NCBI GenBank assembly: GCA_022794295.1 | Contig: JAAWEO010000112.1 | Coordinates: 1 to 6,940 of the forward strand | DNA from: Angelakisella sp. | GTDB taxonomy: Bacteria; Bacillota; Clostridia; Oscillospirales; Ruminococcaceae | Direction: 5' to 3' | Length of the DNA: 6,940 bases | In this document: piece after piece, positions 1 through 6,570 of the stretch | How positions within the stretch are numbered: position 1 is the first letter of the stretch | How the letters are laid out: each line of letters starts with the position of its first letter | Position numbers and translations under genes: made by a program | The notes under the pieces: model-generated | What the model was told of the DNA's origin: nothing | The model's input: only the letters and a program-made list of their open reading frames with translations | The model's database searches: none

Positions 1-600
1 CCGCCCCGAAGGGGCCTGGACCTTCCGCAGAAGGTCCGCGCGCCTGACCCCTCGCCGGGGAGGCGAAACGAGGCAAATGGCCTTTAGAACGAGACAGGAC
101 TGCGAAGGGGCAGACTGCCGCGTGGCAGTCAAAGAAAACGGCGCTACCACGCACCAAAGCGCTGTACCCAGGACCGAGAGGCAGACATGTTCAAGAAGCG
201 GCCCTTCGGGCCTGTCTTGAAGGACAGATAGCAAAATCGAAAGCGTCTGGCGCTTCCCGCGGCTGGGTATAGGCCAGTCTCGTTCCAGCCGCGGCTTGTC
301 ACTTCGAGAATACAAGGATACAGGGGGAAGCAGCTCGTTCCTTTCATGGCGCCATGTTTTTAGCCGCGGCCTTAATCGAAGGATGCTGCCTCTAGCCGGG
401 GAATTTCGCCCGCTGCGGCGGACGACCAGGCGCTGTCCGCCCTGGACCCGGACCGGACTGATGTCCGGTGACAGAAAGGCTAACCGGTACTGGGCGTTAG
501 GCTTCGGGCATGGTGCTGCGCCGGCAGAAATCTCGCCCGCCCCAGCCCATCAAAGGCAGGGGAATCGTCTCGCCCTGTGCTCGTTCGGTCCCCAGGCCAT
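1..600 (+). ncRNA. Candidate large structured non-coding RNA (class unassigned, 5' end probably outside the window)
   Basis: No reading frame here looks like a protein: the frames are short, broken, and read as arginine/proline/glycine-rich shadow. Local stems are unusually dense. Seen: 3-7/11-15, 18-25/30-37 (8 bp, loop of 4), 41-45/61-65 capped by 48-51/57-60, 113-119/124-130 (7 bp), 138-145/158-165 (8 bp with one G-U), 190-195/217-222, 257-266/285-294 (10 bp perfect), 345-356 (12-base palindrome), 417-423/435-441 (7 bp) and 452-458/463-469 (7 bp). Linkers are A-rich, for example 131-138 and 232-235. Bases 13-19 can pair with 592-598 and close the whole region. The size resembles ornate large RNAs such as OLE or ROOL (about 600 nt), but I do not recognise a signature of either. 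Strand is inferred: several stems extend through G-U pairs only on plus (17/38, 143-area stem, 491/539, 556/578), and purines are in mild excess on plus. One stem (237-243/251-257 area) extends better on minus, and a minus promoter lies at 606-634. RNA gene status is likely; strand is only slightly better than even. Confidence 0.5.
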
Positions 601-605
601 ACACA

Positions 606-634
606 ATCTTAAAGCAGCGAGGTACTTTAACCAA
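606..634 (-). promoter_or_regulatory. Possible minus-strand promoter overlapping the citG start
   Basis: Read on the minus strand, TTGGTT (629-634) is followed after exactly 17 bases by TAAGAT (606-611). These match the sigma-A consensus at 3 of 6 and 4 of 6 positions. Transcription would start near 598-600 and run left through the structured region, so the first transcribed bases would be the GGCCTGG that can pair with 13-19. It may be a chance match, since no T-rich upstream element is seen and the purine skew of the RNA region points the other way. Confidence 0.3.
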
Positions 635-1509
635 TGGAACAAGAGCTCTTTACCCCAGCACAAGCAATCGGCTCCGCCGCTTCCCTGGCCCTCCTTTTGG
701 AGGTCTCCGTTACCCCAAAGCCAGGCCTGGTGGACCGCCAGGGCAATGGCGCCCATAATGATATGAACTTTTCTACCTTCCTAGCCAGCGCCGCAGCCAT
801 CACCCCCTATTTTTCCGCATGTGCCCAGGCAGGCGCAGATTTCCCCCAGGTGGATGAAACCACCCTCCCCCGTATCCGCCCTCTGGGCGTCCGGTGCGAG
901 CAGGTGATGCTTGCCGCCACAAACGGCGCCAATACCCATAAAGGCGCCATCTTCTCCCTGGGGATCCTGACCTGCGCCGCCGGGGCCTGCCTGAGCAGCG
1001 GGGACCTCTCCCCCGATGCCGTTTGTGCCAAAGCCGCCATCATTGCCGCCCCGGCCCTTCTGGATTTCCAAAAGGGCAGTCCCGATACCAAGGGCCTGCG
1101 CCTTTACGCCAGCCAGGGAGTTACCGGCATCCGGGGGGAGGCCGCCTCCGGCTTTGCCTCGGTCCGGCAGTGGGCCCTCCCCGCCCTGGAGGAGCTCTCT
1201 GGCAAGGGCATCCCGGAAAATGACCTCTGCCTCCAGGCGCTGCTGCTGCTAATGGCAAATGTCCGGGATACCAACCTCCTGGCCCGGGGAGGGGAGGAAG
1301 GGCTGGCCTACGCCCAGTCCGCCGCCCGGGAGGCCCTGGCCCAGGGCGGTGCTCTGGCCGGGGACGGAAAGGCCCGCCTTGCCGCAATGGATAAGGACTT
1401 TATCCGCCGCAACCTGAGCCCCGGCGGCTGTGCCGACCTGCTTGCCGCTGCCATCTTCCTCCACCGCCTCCCCAGCTACATGGAAAAGGGGGGCTTCCTA
1501 TGCCGGTAA
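634..1509 (+). CDS. citG: Triphosphoribosyl-dephospho-CoA synthase (CitG family)
   Basis: CitG transfers a triphosphoribosyl group from ATP onto dephospho-CoA with release of adenine, making the precursor of the 2'-(5''-phosphoribosyl)-3'-dephospho-CoA prosthetic group of citrate lyase; MdcB does the same for malonate decarboxylase. The protein is 291 residues, normal for the family. Visible family blocks are TPKPGLVDRQGNGAHND at residues 27-43, GANTHKGAIFSLG at 98-110, MANVRDTNLLARGG at 207-220 and RNLSPGGCADLLAA at 259-272. The ATG at 634 is preceded by a modest Shine-Dalgarno GAGG at 619-622, 11 bases upstream, and no better start lies upstream. The gene heads a plus-strand operon and overlaps citX by 10 bases. 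No plus-strand promoter stands out just upstream, and no terminator separates it from the structured RNA region, so read-through from the left is possible. A citrate lyase role rather than malonate decarboxylase is inferred from the citX neighbour. Confidence 0.9.
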   Translation: MEQELFTPAQAIGSAASLALLLEVSVTPKPGLVDRQGNGAHNDMNFSTFLASAAAITPYFSACAQAGADFPQVDETTLPRIRPLGVRCEQVMLAATNGANTHKGAIFSLGILTCAAGACLSSGDLSPDAVCAKAAIIAAPALLDFQKGSPDTKGLRLYASQGVTGIRGEAASGFASVRQWALPALEELSGKGIPENDLCLQALLLLMANVRDTNLLARGGEEGLAYAQSAAREALAQGGALAGDGKARLAAMDKDFIRRNLSPGGCADLLAAAIFLHRLPSYMEKGGFLCR

Positions 1510-2033
1510 CGCCGGAGCTGCTCCAGGTGCTGGATGCCCGGGAGGAACGGTGGAACCGCCGCCTTGCTCTCAGCCGGGAAAAGGGACAGACCCTGGTTAC
1601 AGTTACCCTCTGCCTGCCAGCGGCCTACCGCACCGCCCCCGCCTTTGGGGAACTGCTGGGCCGCCTTTGCCTGCGCCTCCAGGAGCTGTTTGCCCAAGGA
1701 GGGCTGGAGCTTACCCCGGAGGAACCCCTCAAGGGGGCCGATGGCCCTGCCTTTTTCTATACGGCCCCTGCCCCCGCCGGGGAGGTGAAACGGCTCTGTG
1801 TAAAAGCCGAGGAGCTTCTTCCCGGGGGGCGGATGCTGGATATTGATGTAATGGACAGCCAGGGGGAGCCGGTGGGGCGCTCTGCCCTGGGGCTTCCCCC
1901 CCGGACCTGCTTTGTCTGCGGGGAGGCTGCCGCTGTTTGTGTCTCCCGGCGGGCCCACCCCCGGGAGGAGATCGACGCCCGGGTGGAGGAGCTCCGCCGG
2001 GCCTGCCTGGAGGGATTGGGAGAGCTGCTATGA
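1500..2033 (+). CDS. citX: Citrate lyase holo-ACP synthase (CitX family, apo-citrate lyase phosphoribosyl-dephospho-CoA transferase)
   Basis: CitX moves the phosphoribosyl-dephospho-CoA group made by CitG onto a serine of the citrate lyase acyl carrier protein (CitD). The product is 177 residues, in the usual range. The most recognisable block is residues 110-153: GRMLDIDVMD, then GEPVGRSALGLPPRTCFVC, then a stretch ending CVSRRAH. This matches the family pattern of a LFDIDV-type motif followed by the R-x-C-x-x-C and R-x-H region. The ATG at 1500 lies inside the last codons of citG (stop at 1507-1509) and has a G-rich ribosome binding site at about 1486-1493, 6 bases upstream, which suggests translational coupling. 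The order G then X and the absence of citC, citD, citE and citF beside it are unusual. Those genes could lie left of the window or elsewhere. Confidence 0.85.
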   Translation: MPVTPELLQVLDAREERWNRRLALSREKGQTLVTVTLCLPAAYRTAPAFGELLGRLCLRLQELFAQGGLELTPEEPLKGADGPAFFYTAPAPAGEVKRLCVKAEELLPGGRMLDIDVMDSQGEPVGRSALGLPPRTCFVCGEAAAVCVSRRAHPREEIDARVEELRRACLEGLGELL

Positions 2034-2929
2034 GATACTGTTTCCTCTTGAACCCCGCCGCCGGAAAGGGAGGCGCCCTCCGCCTCCGCCCTGCCATTGA
2101 GGCCGCCTTCAGGGGAAGGGATACGATTCTTCAAATTACCCGCGCCCCAGGGGAGGCAGAGGCCTTTGTCCGGGAGGAATGCCGCCGCTGCCCCGGGGAG
2201 GAGACCGTCTTTTTTGCCTGCGGCGGGGATGGCACCGTGGCAGAGGTGGCCAGGGGTCTGAGGGGACAGCAAAATGCCGTGCTGGGGGTCCTTCCCTGCG
2301 GCAGCGGCAACGACTTTGTCCGCAGCTTTCCCGGCCGGGATTTTCTGGACCTGAAGGCCCAGCTGGCCGGGGAGATCCGGCCCCTGGACCTGGTCGAGTT
2401 CTGCGGCCGCACAGTGGTGAATCTCTGCAACTGCGGCTTGGATGCCGATGTGGCCCACAACATGCCCCGTTTCCGGCGGTGGCCCGGGGTCTCCGGCGCC
2501 ATGGCCTACCGCTTCTCCATCCCCTACACCTTTTTCCAGCCCCTGGGGAAGCAGGGGGTGGTCCGCCTGGATGATGGCCCGGAGGAGGAGCAGGAGCTGC
2601 TGCTCCTGGTCTGCGGCAACGGCCAATACTATGGCGGCGGCTTTCGCGGGGCGCCCTTGGCCCGGGTGGATGACGGTCTGCTGGATGTCTGCCTGGTGCC
2701 AAAGCTGGGGCGCGGGAGGATCCTTTCGATTCTGGGGCGGTACCAAAAGGGGCTCCATGTCCGGGACGAGGACCTGCGGAGGCTGGTGATCTACCGCCAG
2801 GTGCGCCAGGTGGAGGCGGTGTTCCGGGAGCCGGTGACCCTTTGCGCCGACGGGGAGACCTTCTGGGGAAAGCGCCTTACGGCAAGGGTACTTCCCGGGG
2901 CGGCCCGGATGCTGCTGCCCCGGAGGTGA
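2030..2929 (+). CDS. Diacylglycerol kinase family lipid kinase (DagK/YegS/LCB5-like)
   Basis: The product is 299 residues, the normal size for soluble bacterial lipid kinases that phosphorylate diacylglycerol or related lipids with ATP at the membrane face. Seen motifs: NPAAGKG at residues 8-14 (N-terminal strand and loop), the nucleotide-binding GGDGT at 65-69, PCGSGNDF at 89-96 (the usual form is GTGND, so serine replaces threonine), NLCNCGLDAD at 131-140, the GGG-x4-P-x-A-x3-DG-x-LDV region at 202-220, and the C-terminal DGE at 274-276. The ATG at 2030 overlaps the citX stop in an ATGA junction, so the two are probably translationally coupled. A longer in-frame version starting at 1937 would lie inside citX and is rejected. 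The substrate is not shown by the sequence. No link between this enzyme and CoA-type prosthetic group synthesis is known to me, so co-transcription may be incidental. Confidence 0.88.
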   Translation: MRYCFLLNPAAGKGGALRLRPAIEAAFRGRDTILQITRAPGEAEAFVREECRRCPGEETVFFACGGDGTVAEVARGLRGQQNAVLGVLPCGSGNDFVRSFPGRDFLDLKAQLAGEIRPLDLVEFCGRTVVNLCNCGLDADVAHNMPRFRRWPGVSGAMAYRFSIPYTFFQPLGKQGVVRLDDGPEEEQELLLLVCGNGQYYGGGFRGAPLARVDDGLLDVCLVPKLGRGRILSILGRYQKGLHVRDEDLRRLVIYRQVRQVEAVFREPVTLCADGETFWGKRLTARVLPGAARMLLPRR

Positions 2930-2978
2930 GGGGGAAAACAAAGTGTCCGTTTTGGAAGAAGCAGGAGGTGGTACAGAG

Positions 2979-3671
2979 GTGAAGGTCGCAGAGTATCAGA
3001 TCCCCATCCCCTGGGAGGAGGAAAAGCCCTGCCTCCACCGGATGATCCGGCAGATCCAGACGCGCCCCGGGGCCTACCTTGGCAGCAAGGCCATTACTCC
3101 CCTGTTTCATTTTCTCAATGGCTACCAGGCGGCGGAGCGCGCCCTTGGGGTATGCTGGCGCGGCAATTTATTTCCCCTGGATTTTCAGTTTATGCACAGC
3201 TTTTCCGACCTCCGACTGGGAACAAAGTGTGCTTGCGCCGGGTGGTGCCGCAATATCCTCACAGCTTGTCATGATGACGAGGAAAAGGCCCTCGCCCTGT
3301 TTTTTGAGCTGTACCGGGAGTTTACACAGGTGGGAATGAAGCGGTATTGGAAAGCCGGTTTGGCAAAGGAAAACATTGAGCAAAATGACAGCATGGAGCA
3401 CGGCTATGCCATGAAGGGCCATGGACCGGAGCCGGTTTATATGGAGCCCATTGCCGTTTATGTTCTGGAGCTTACCATACCGGCCTATCTGCTGCTTGTG
3501 GAAACTACAGCAGAGGTCTATACAGAGTCCCTGTTTTTTTCTTCCGCCCAGGAGGCCAAAGGGAAAAAAGCCATTCCCCGCGGGGCCGAAGGGTATTTTG
3601 GGAAAATTGACACCTGGGAAGAATTTGCAACAGAGAGCCTCTGGTTTGACAAGGTCATTAGGGTGCATTAA
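2979..3671 (+). CDS. Uncharacterised protein with RPGAYLG...FLNGY motif
   Basis: I do not recognise an assigned function. The protein is 230 residues from GTG 2979, or 242 from GTG 2943 in the same frame. I prefer 2979 because a full AGGAGGT (2963-2969) sits about 9 bases upstream, and the extra residues of the longer form (LEEAGGGTE) are just the translation of that site. The longer start has only a G-run at 2930-2934. Residues 22-49 read MIRQIQTRPGAYLG then FLNGY. WCRNILTACHDDEEKALALF (89-108) then FELYREF (109-115) follows. This resembles a widespread group of small uncharacterised bacterial proteins with an RPGMYLG-like start and a DEE-x-A-x2-LFF-x-L helix, some found beside toxin genes as possible immunity proteins (inference from memory). 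The second half has no recognised domain. There is no signal peptide or membrane segment. Codons are visibly more AT-rich than in the three upstream genes, suggesting later acquisition. A terminator follows. Confidence 0.7.
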   Translation: MKVAEYQIPIPWEEEKPCLHRMIRQIQTRPGAYLGSKAITPLFHFLNGYQAAERALGVCWRGNLFPLDFQFMHSFSDLRLGTKCACAGWCRNILTACHDDEEKALALFFELYREFTQVGMKRYWKAGLAKENIEQNDSMEHGYAMKGHGPEPVYMEPIAVYVLELTIPAYLLLVETTAEVYTESLFFSSAQEAKGKKAIPRGAEGYFGKIDTWEEFATESLWFDKVIRVH

Positions 3672-3694
3672 ATTCTGCTGCTGTGCGCAGCTGC

Positions 3695-3728
3695 AAAAAA
3701 GGGCCGCCAGAGGGCGGCCCTAAATTTT
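3695..3728. terminator. Bidirectional intrinsic terminator between convergent operons
   Basis: A perfect 8-bp GC stem, GGGCCGCC (3701-3708) with GGCGGCCC (3713-3720), encloses an AGAG loop; an A-T pair (3700/3721) extends it. On the plus strand it is followed by TAAATTTT and would end the citG operon. On the minus strand the six A bases at 3695-3700 become a U6 tail, so it also ends the permease operon. It lies 23 bases past the stop at 3671 and about 30 bases past the permease stop at 3759, in the 87-base gap between convergent genes. Confidence 0.85.
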
Positions 3729-3758
3729 AGATGGCTCGATGGATGGCTCGTGCTTGGT

Positions 3759-4967
3759 TTACGTGTGGCGCAGTGCTTCAATGGGGCTTAGCTTGGCGGC
3801 TTTTCTTGCCGGGTAGATGCCGAAAAAGATCCCCACCCCTGCCGAAAAGGCCATGGTCATCAAAATGGTCCCCAGGTCAAAGGCGGGCTCCACCCCGACC
3901 AGGGCACAGATGCCGAAGCTGCCCAGGTACCCCAGCGCCAGCCCGATCAGGCCCCCGCAAAGGGAGAGGATGGCGGCCTCGGTCAAAAACTGCTGGAGGA
4001 TCACCCCTGTTTTTGCCCCCAGGGATTTGCGGATGCCGATCTCCCGGGTGCGCTCGCTCACCGATACCAGCATAATGTTCATCACCCCAATGCCCCCCAC
4101 CACCAGGCTGATGGCGGCAACCGCGGCAACAAAGGTCTGGATCATCCCGATCATCTGGTTGATCTCGTCCACCTGGGACTGCATATCGTACAGGGTGTAG
4201 GCATCCCGCCCCCGGGCGTTGTGCCGGGCCTCCACCAGGCTCAGGGCAGTGGCGGCAATGGTCTCCTTTTCCGCCGGGTCCGCCACCTTCAGGTAGACAT
4301 CCCCAATGGTCATATCCCCCTCGTAGAACAGGCGGTTCACCAGGGAACAGGGCATATAGCTTGTGGTGTTCATTCCCTCGTAAAAGACGTTGGCGTTGGG
4401 ATTTTTGCAGACCCCCACGATCCGGGCCTTGGTGCTGATGGGGTGATCCCGGGTGTAGCTGGTAACATCAATCTCCAGCCCGGCCACATCGGTGCTGCCG
4501 AAAAAGCGGATGGCAGTGGGCTCGTCAATAACAATGACCGGCCGTTCGGCGTTGTATTCGTCCTCGTTAAAGAACCGCCCGGAGACCATCTGTACCCCCT
4601 GGATGGCCCGGAACCCCGGGGCGCAGCCGTAGATGTAGCCGAAGTTGCTGCTGCGGCCGTACTCGAAGTTTCCGTAGCTGTTTACCAGGGGAGTAACTGC
4701 CGCCACCCCGGGCAGCTCGCCCAACGCAGTCAGGTCCTCGTCGGTAAAATAATCCCCCACGTCTGCGTGGCCGGTGATCATCAGGTTGATGGTGGTGGCT
4801 CCGATCTCCTCGGCGTAAGCCAGCATGGAGTTTTTGGCCCCTGTCCCGGCGGACAGAATGATGATCACCGACATAATGCCAATGATAATGCCCAGCATGG
4901 TGAGAAAGGAGCGCATCCGGTTGGTCTTGATGCTCTCAACGGCCATTTTCAGATTTTCCAGGATCAT
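3759..4967 (-). CDS. ABC transporter permease, MacB/FtsX type
   Basis: The 402-residue membrane protein has MacB-like architecture. A first transmembrane segment lies at about residues 21-41 after the N-terminal NRMRSFLTMLGIIIGI block. A large extracytoplasmic domain fills about 45-270. Three more segments follow at about 276-300, 330-356 and 366-386. Hallmarks are GGIGVMNIMLVSVSERTREI (291-310), GIRKSLGA (311-318) and a C-terminal YPARKAAKLSPIEALR (385-400). Such permeases work with a fusion protein and a separate ATPase to drive export or extrusion by transmembrane mechanical motion. The ATG is 4 bases from the fusion-protein stop, with its GGAGG ribosome binding site (about 4977-4981) inside the end of that gene. 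The ATPase domain found fused in Gram-negative MacB is absent, as usual in Firmicutes, but no separate ATPase gene is adjacent. The operon ends at the bidirectional terminator. The substrate cannot be told from the sequence. Confidence 0.9.
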   Translation of the reverse strand: MILENLKMAVESIKTNRMRSFLTMLGIIIGIMSVIIILSAGTGAKNSMLAYAEEIGATTINLMITGHADVGDYFTDEDLTALGELPGVAAVTPLVNSYGNFEYGRSSNFGYIYGCAPGFRAIQGVQMVSGRFFNEDEYNAERPVIVIDEPTAIRFFGSTDVAGLEIDVTSYTRDHPISTKARIVGVCKNPNANVFYEGMNTTSYMPCSLVNRLFYEGDMTIGDVYLKVADPAEKETIAATALSLVEARHNARGRDAYTLYDMQSQVDEINQMIGMIQTFVAAVAAISLVVGGIGVMNIMLVSVSERTREIGIRKSLGAKTGVILQQFLTEAAILSLCGGLIGLALGYLGSFGICALVGVEPAFDLGTILMTMAFSAGVGIFFGIYPARKAAKLSPIEALRHT

Positions 4968-4971
4968 GGGT

Positions 4972-6435
4972 TTATTCCTCCGCTTCCGGCTGGGACTGGA
5001 CAGACTGGGCGGCCTCGGCGGCGGCGCCGGTGGCTATAGCCTGGACCTGTGTCCCGTCGGCGGGGTTTGCAGGCAGGGTGGTGCAGATAAGGTCACCGGC
5101 CTTCAGGCCCTCCAGGATCTCGATCTGCACATCATCAAAGATGCCGGTCTTGACGTAAACCTTGCGAAGCTCCCACAGCCCCTCCTGGGCCGCCTTTTCC
5201 TCGGTGCAGGGAACGATGGTCCAGACATAGTCTCCCTCCCGGTCCACCTTCACCGTCTCCACCGGTACAGAGACAGCCCCAAAGGACTGGGCGGTGAGGA
5301 TCTTGGCGTTGGCGTCCATTCCCAATTTCAGGACCTGGTCCGGGTCCTCAATGGTCAGGTCCCCCTTCAGAACGGTGCTGGTGGTGTTGCCGGAGGTCTC
5401 GGTGGTGGCGGCGCCGTCCAGGCGGGTGACGGTGCCGGTAAGCTTTTTGGTGCCAAAGGTGACATCGGCTGTCTGGCCCAGCTGGACCCGGTCCACATCG
5501 TATTTGCCCACCGAAAAACGCAGCAGGATGCCCTCGGTGGAGGCCACCTGAACAGCATCCACACCGGTGGAAACGGTGGCCCCTTCGGTGAGGTTCATCT
5601 GGGTGATGATGCCGTCAAACTCGGCAACGATACCCCCCTGGGAGTCGTTTACCAGCTTGGCCACTTCATCGTATTCCAGCTTTTGGAGCTCCAGATTGTT
5701 CTGGAGGACCTTCTGGTTGTTGTCGCTGAGGCTGGCGTCGCGGAGGGCGGAACGGCTGGCGACCTTCCCGGCCAGCTCATTTACAATATCCTGCCAGGCG
5801 TCGTACATCTCCCCGGAGCCCTCCCCGTGGTCATGGGCGGCAATAATGGCGTCGATCTCCGGGTCGTTGGTGGGGTAGCGGTCAAAATAGTCATAGGCCA
5901 GCTTATATGTAGTCTCCCGCGCCTCCAGGCGGCGGATCTCCTTGTTGATGTCATACAGCTCCTGGGAGGAATTGTCCAGATCCTCCATGGTGTCGTCGTA
6001 CTGGAGCTGAGCGTTTTCCAGGGCCAGCTCCGCCTTTTTCAGGGAGCGCTGGAGGTCAGAAAGGTCAAAGGAAGCGATAACATCCCCCTTCTTCACCCGG
6101 TCCCCCTGCTTGAAGTTCACCGCCTTCACCTTCACCGAGCCGGGGACAAAATAACTGCGGGTGTCGCTGGGTGCAATGGTGCCGGACACCGACAGGGTGG
6201 CGTTGATGTCCTGGGTGACCGCCTGGTCGTAGGTGACCAGAGGTTTGGCTCCGGCAGCCTTCATGGCGCTGTAGCCAAGAAAAGCAGCACCGGCCGCCAA
6301 CACCCCCAAAAAGATCCACTTCCCAAGCTTCCTCTTTTTCCTGGGCTTTTTCGGGGCAGCAGGCGCCGGCCCGGAGGCCTGGGAAACCTCCTGAGCAGCA
6401 GGGGCAGTTTTTTCCAGTTCCAAAGTCTCAGACAT
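4972..6435 (-). CDS. Membrane fusion protein of an ABC exporter, MacA/HlyD (RND periplasmic adaptor) type
   Basis: The product is 487 residues. It opens with a cytoplasmic Ala/Pro/Lys-rich tail (1-38, with PKKPRKKRK at 29-37) and one membrane anchor at about 39-56. The first half of a lipoyl/barrel-sandwich domain follows (about 99-125, VNFKQGDRVKKGDVIASFD). A long charged helical hairpin of coiled-coil character spans about 126-265. The second lipoyl half is at about 267-300 (GGIVAEFDGIITQMNLTEGA), then a beta-barrel and membrane-proximal part to about 455, and an Ala/Gln/Glu-rich tail. In Gram-positives such proteins sit outside the membrane and couple to a MacB-like permease, which is the next gene. 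The ATG at 6435 has a good AGGAGA-type site at 6445-6450, 9 bases upstream. The insert around 180-225 in the helical hairpin makes it longer than a minimal MacA. No ATPase gene lies between this gene and the permease, where one is often found. Confidence 0.88.
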   Translation of the reverse strand: MSETLELEKTAPAAQEVSQASGPAPAAPKKPRKKRKLGKWIFLGVLAAGAAFLGYSAMKAAGAKPLVTYDQAVTQDINATLSVSGTIAPSDTRSYFVPGSVKVKAVNFKQGDRVKKGDVIASFDLSDLQRSLKKAELALENAQLQYDDTMEDLDNSSQELYDINKEIRRLEARETTYKLAYDYFDRYPTNDPEIDAIIAAHDHGEGSGEMYDAWQDIVNELAGKVASRSALRDASLSDNNQKVLQNNLELQKLEYDEVAKLVNDSQGGIVAEFDGIITQMNLTEGATVSTGVDAVQVASTEGILLRFSVGKYDVDRVQLGQTADVTFGTKKLTGTVTRLDGAATTETSGNTTSTVLKGDLTIEDPDQVLKLGMDANAKILTAQSFGAVSVPVETVKVDREGDYVWTIVPCTEEKAAQEGLWELRKVYVKTGIFDDVQIEILEGLKAGDLICTTLPANPADGTQVQAIATGAAAEAAQSVQSQPEAEE

Positions 6436-6475
6436 ATCGAAACATCTCCTCTTTTGGATTCAAATCAGGCTGGTA

Positions 6476-6494
6476 CGTTATGATGGATATAACG
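6476..6494. promoter_or_regulatory. Inverted repeat, possible operator upstream of the exporter operon
   Basis: CGTTAT (6476-6481) and ATAACG (6489-6494) are perfect inverted 6-mers with 7 bases between. The site lies 41 bases upstream of the fusion-protein start. It overlaps a minus-strand TATATC that could serve as a -10 element, but a convincing -35 at normal spacing is missing: TTGAAG lies about 21 bases further upstream. An operator for a MerR- or TetR-like regulator is inferred; no regulator gene is in the window. Confidence 0.35.
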
Positions 6495-6570
6495 AGGGAG
6501 GAGAAGGGATGACTTCAAAGACAAACCCACAGGAAAAATTTTTCTTTTCCCCACTCCCCCGCCCTCCGGT

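Noticed and set aside
144..347. A 67-residue minus-strand frame in the structured region
   Set aside because: It spans several hairpins, has no recognisable family features and could not explain the local pairing.
1..600. RNase P RNA, tmRNA, SRP RNA, rRNA fragment, or group I/II intron
   Set aside because: I looked for the conserved RNase P GAGGAAAGUC core, a tRNA-like CCA end, rRNA blocks and a group II domain V and found none on either strand.
296..766. A 156-residue plus-strand frame across the structured region into citG
   Set aside because: It lacks a ribosome binding site, its composition is that of random GC-rich translation, and it runs out of frame through the well-supported citG start.
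1757..2941. A 394-residue minus-strand frame antisense to citX and the lipid kinase
   Set aside because: The plus-strand genes there have full family motifs and coupled starts; the antisense frame is Pro/Gln/His/Gly-rich shadow.
4825..6483. A 552-residue plus-strand frame antisense to the fusion protein
   Set aside because: It is the shadow of a real gene in a GC-rich codon bias; it is Gly/Leu/Val-rich with no motif, while the minus-strand frame has clear membrane fusion protein features.
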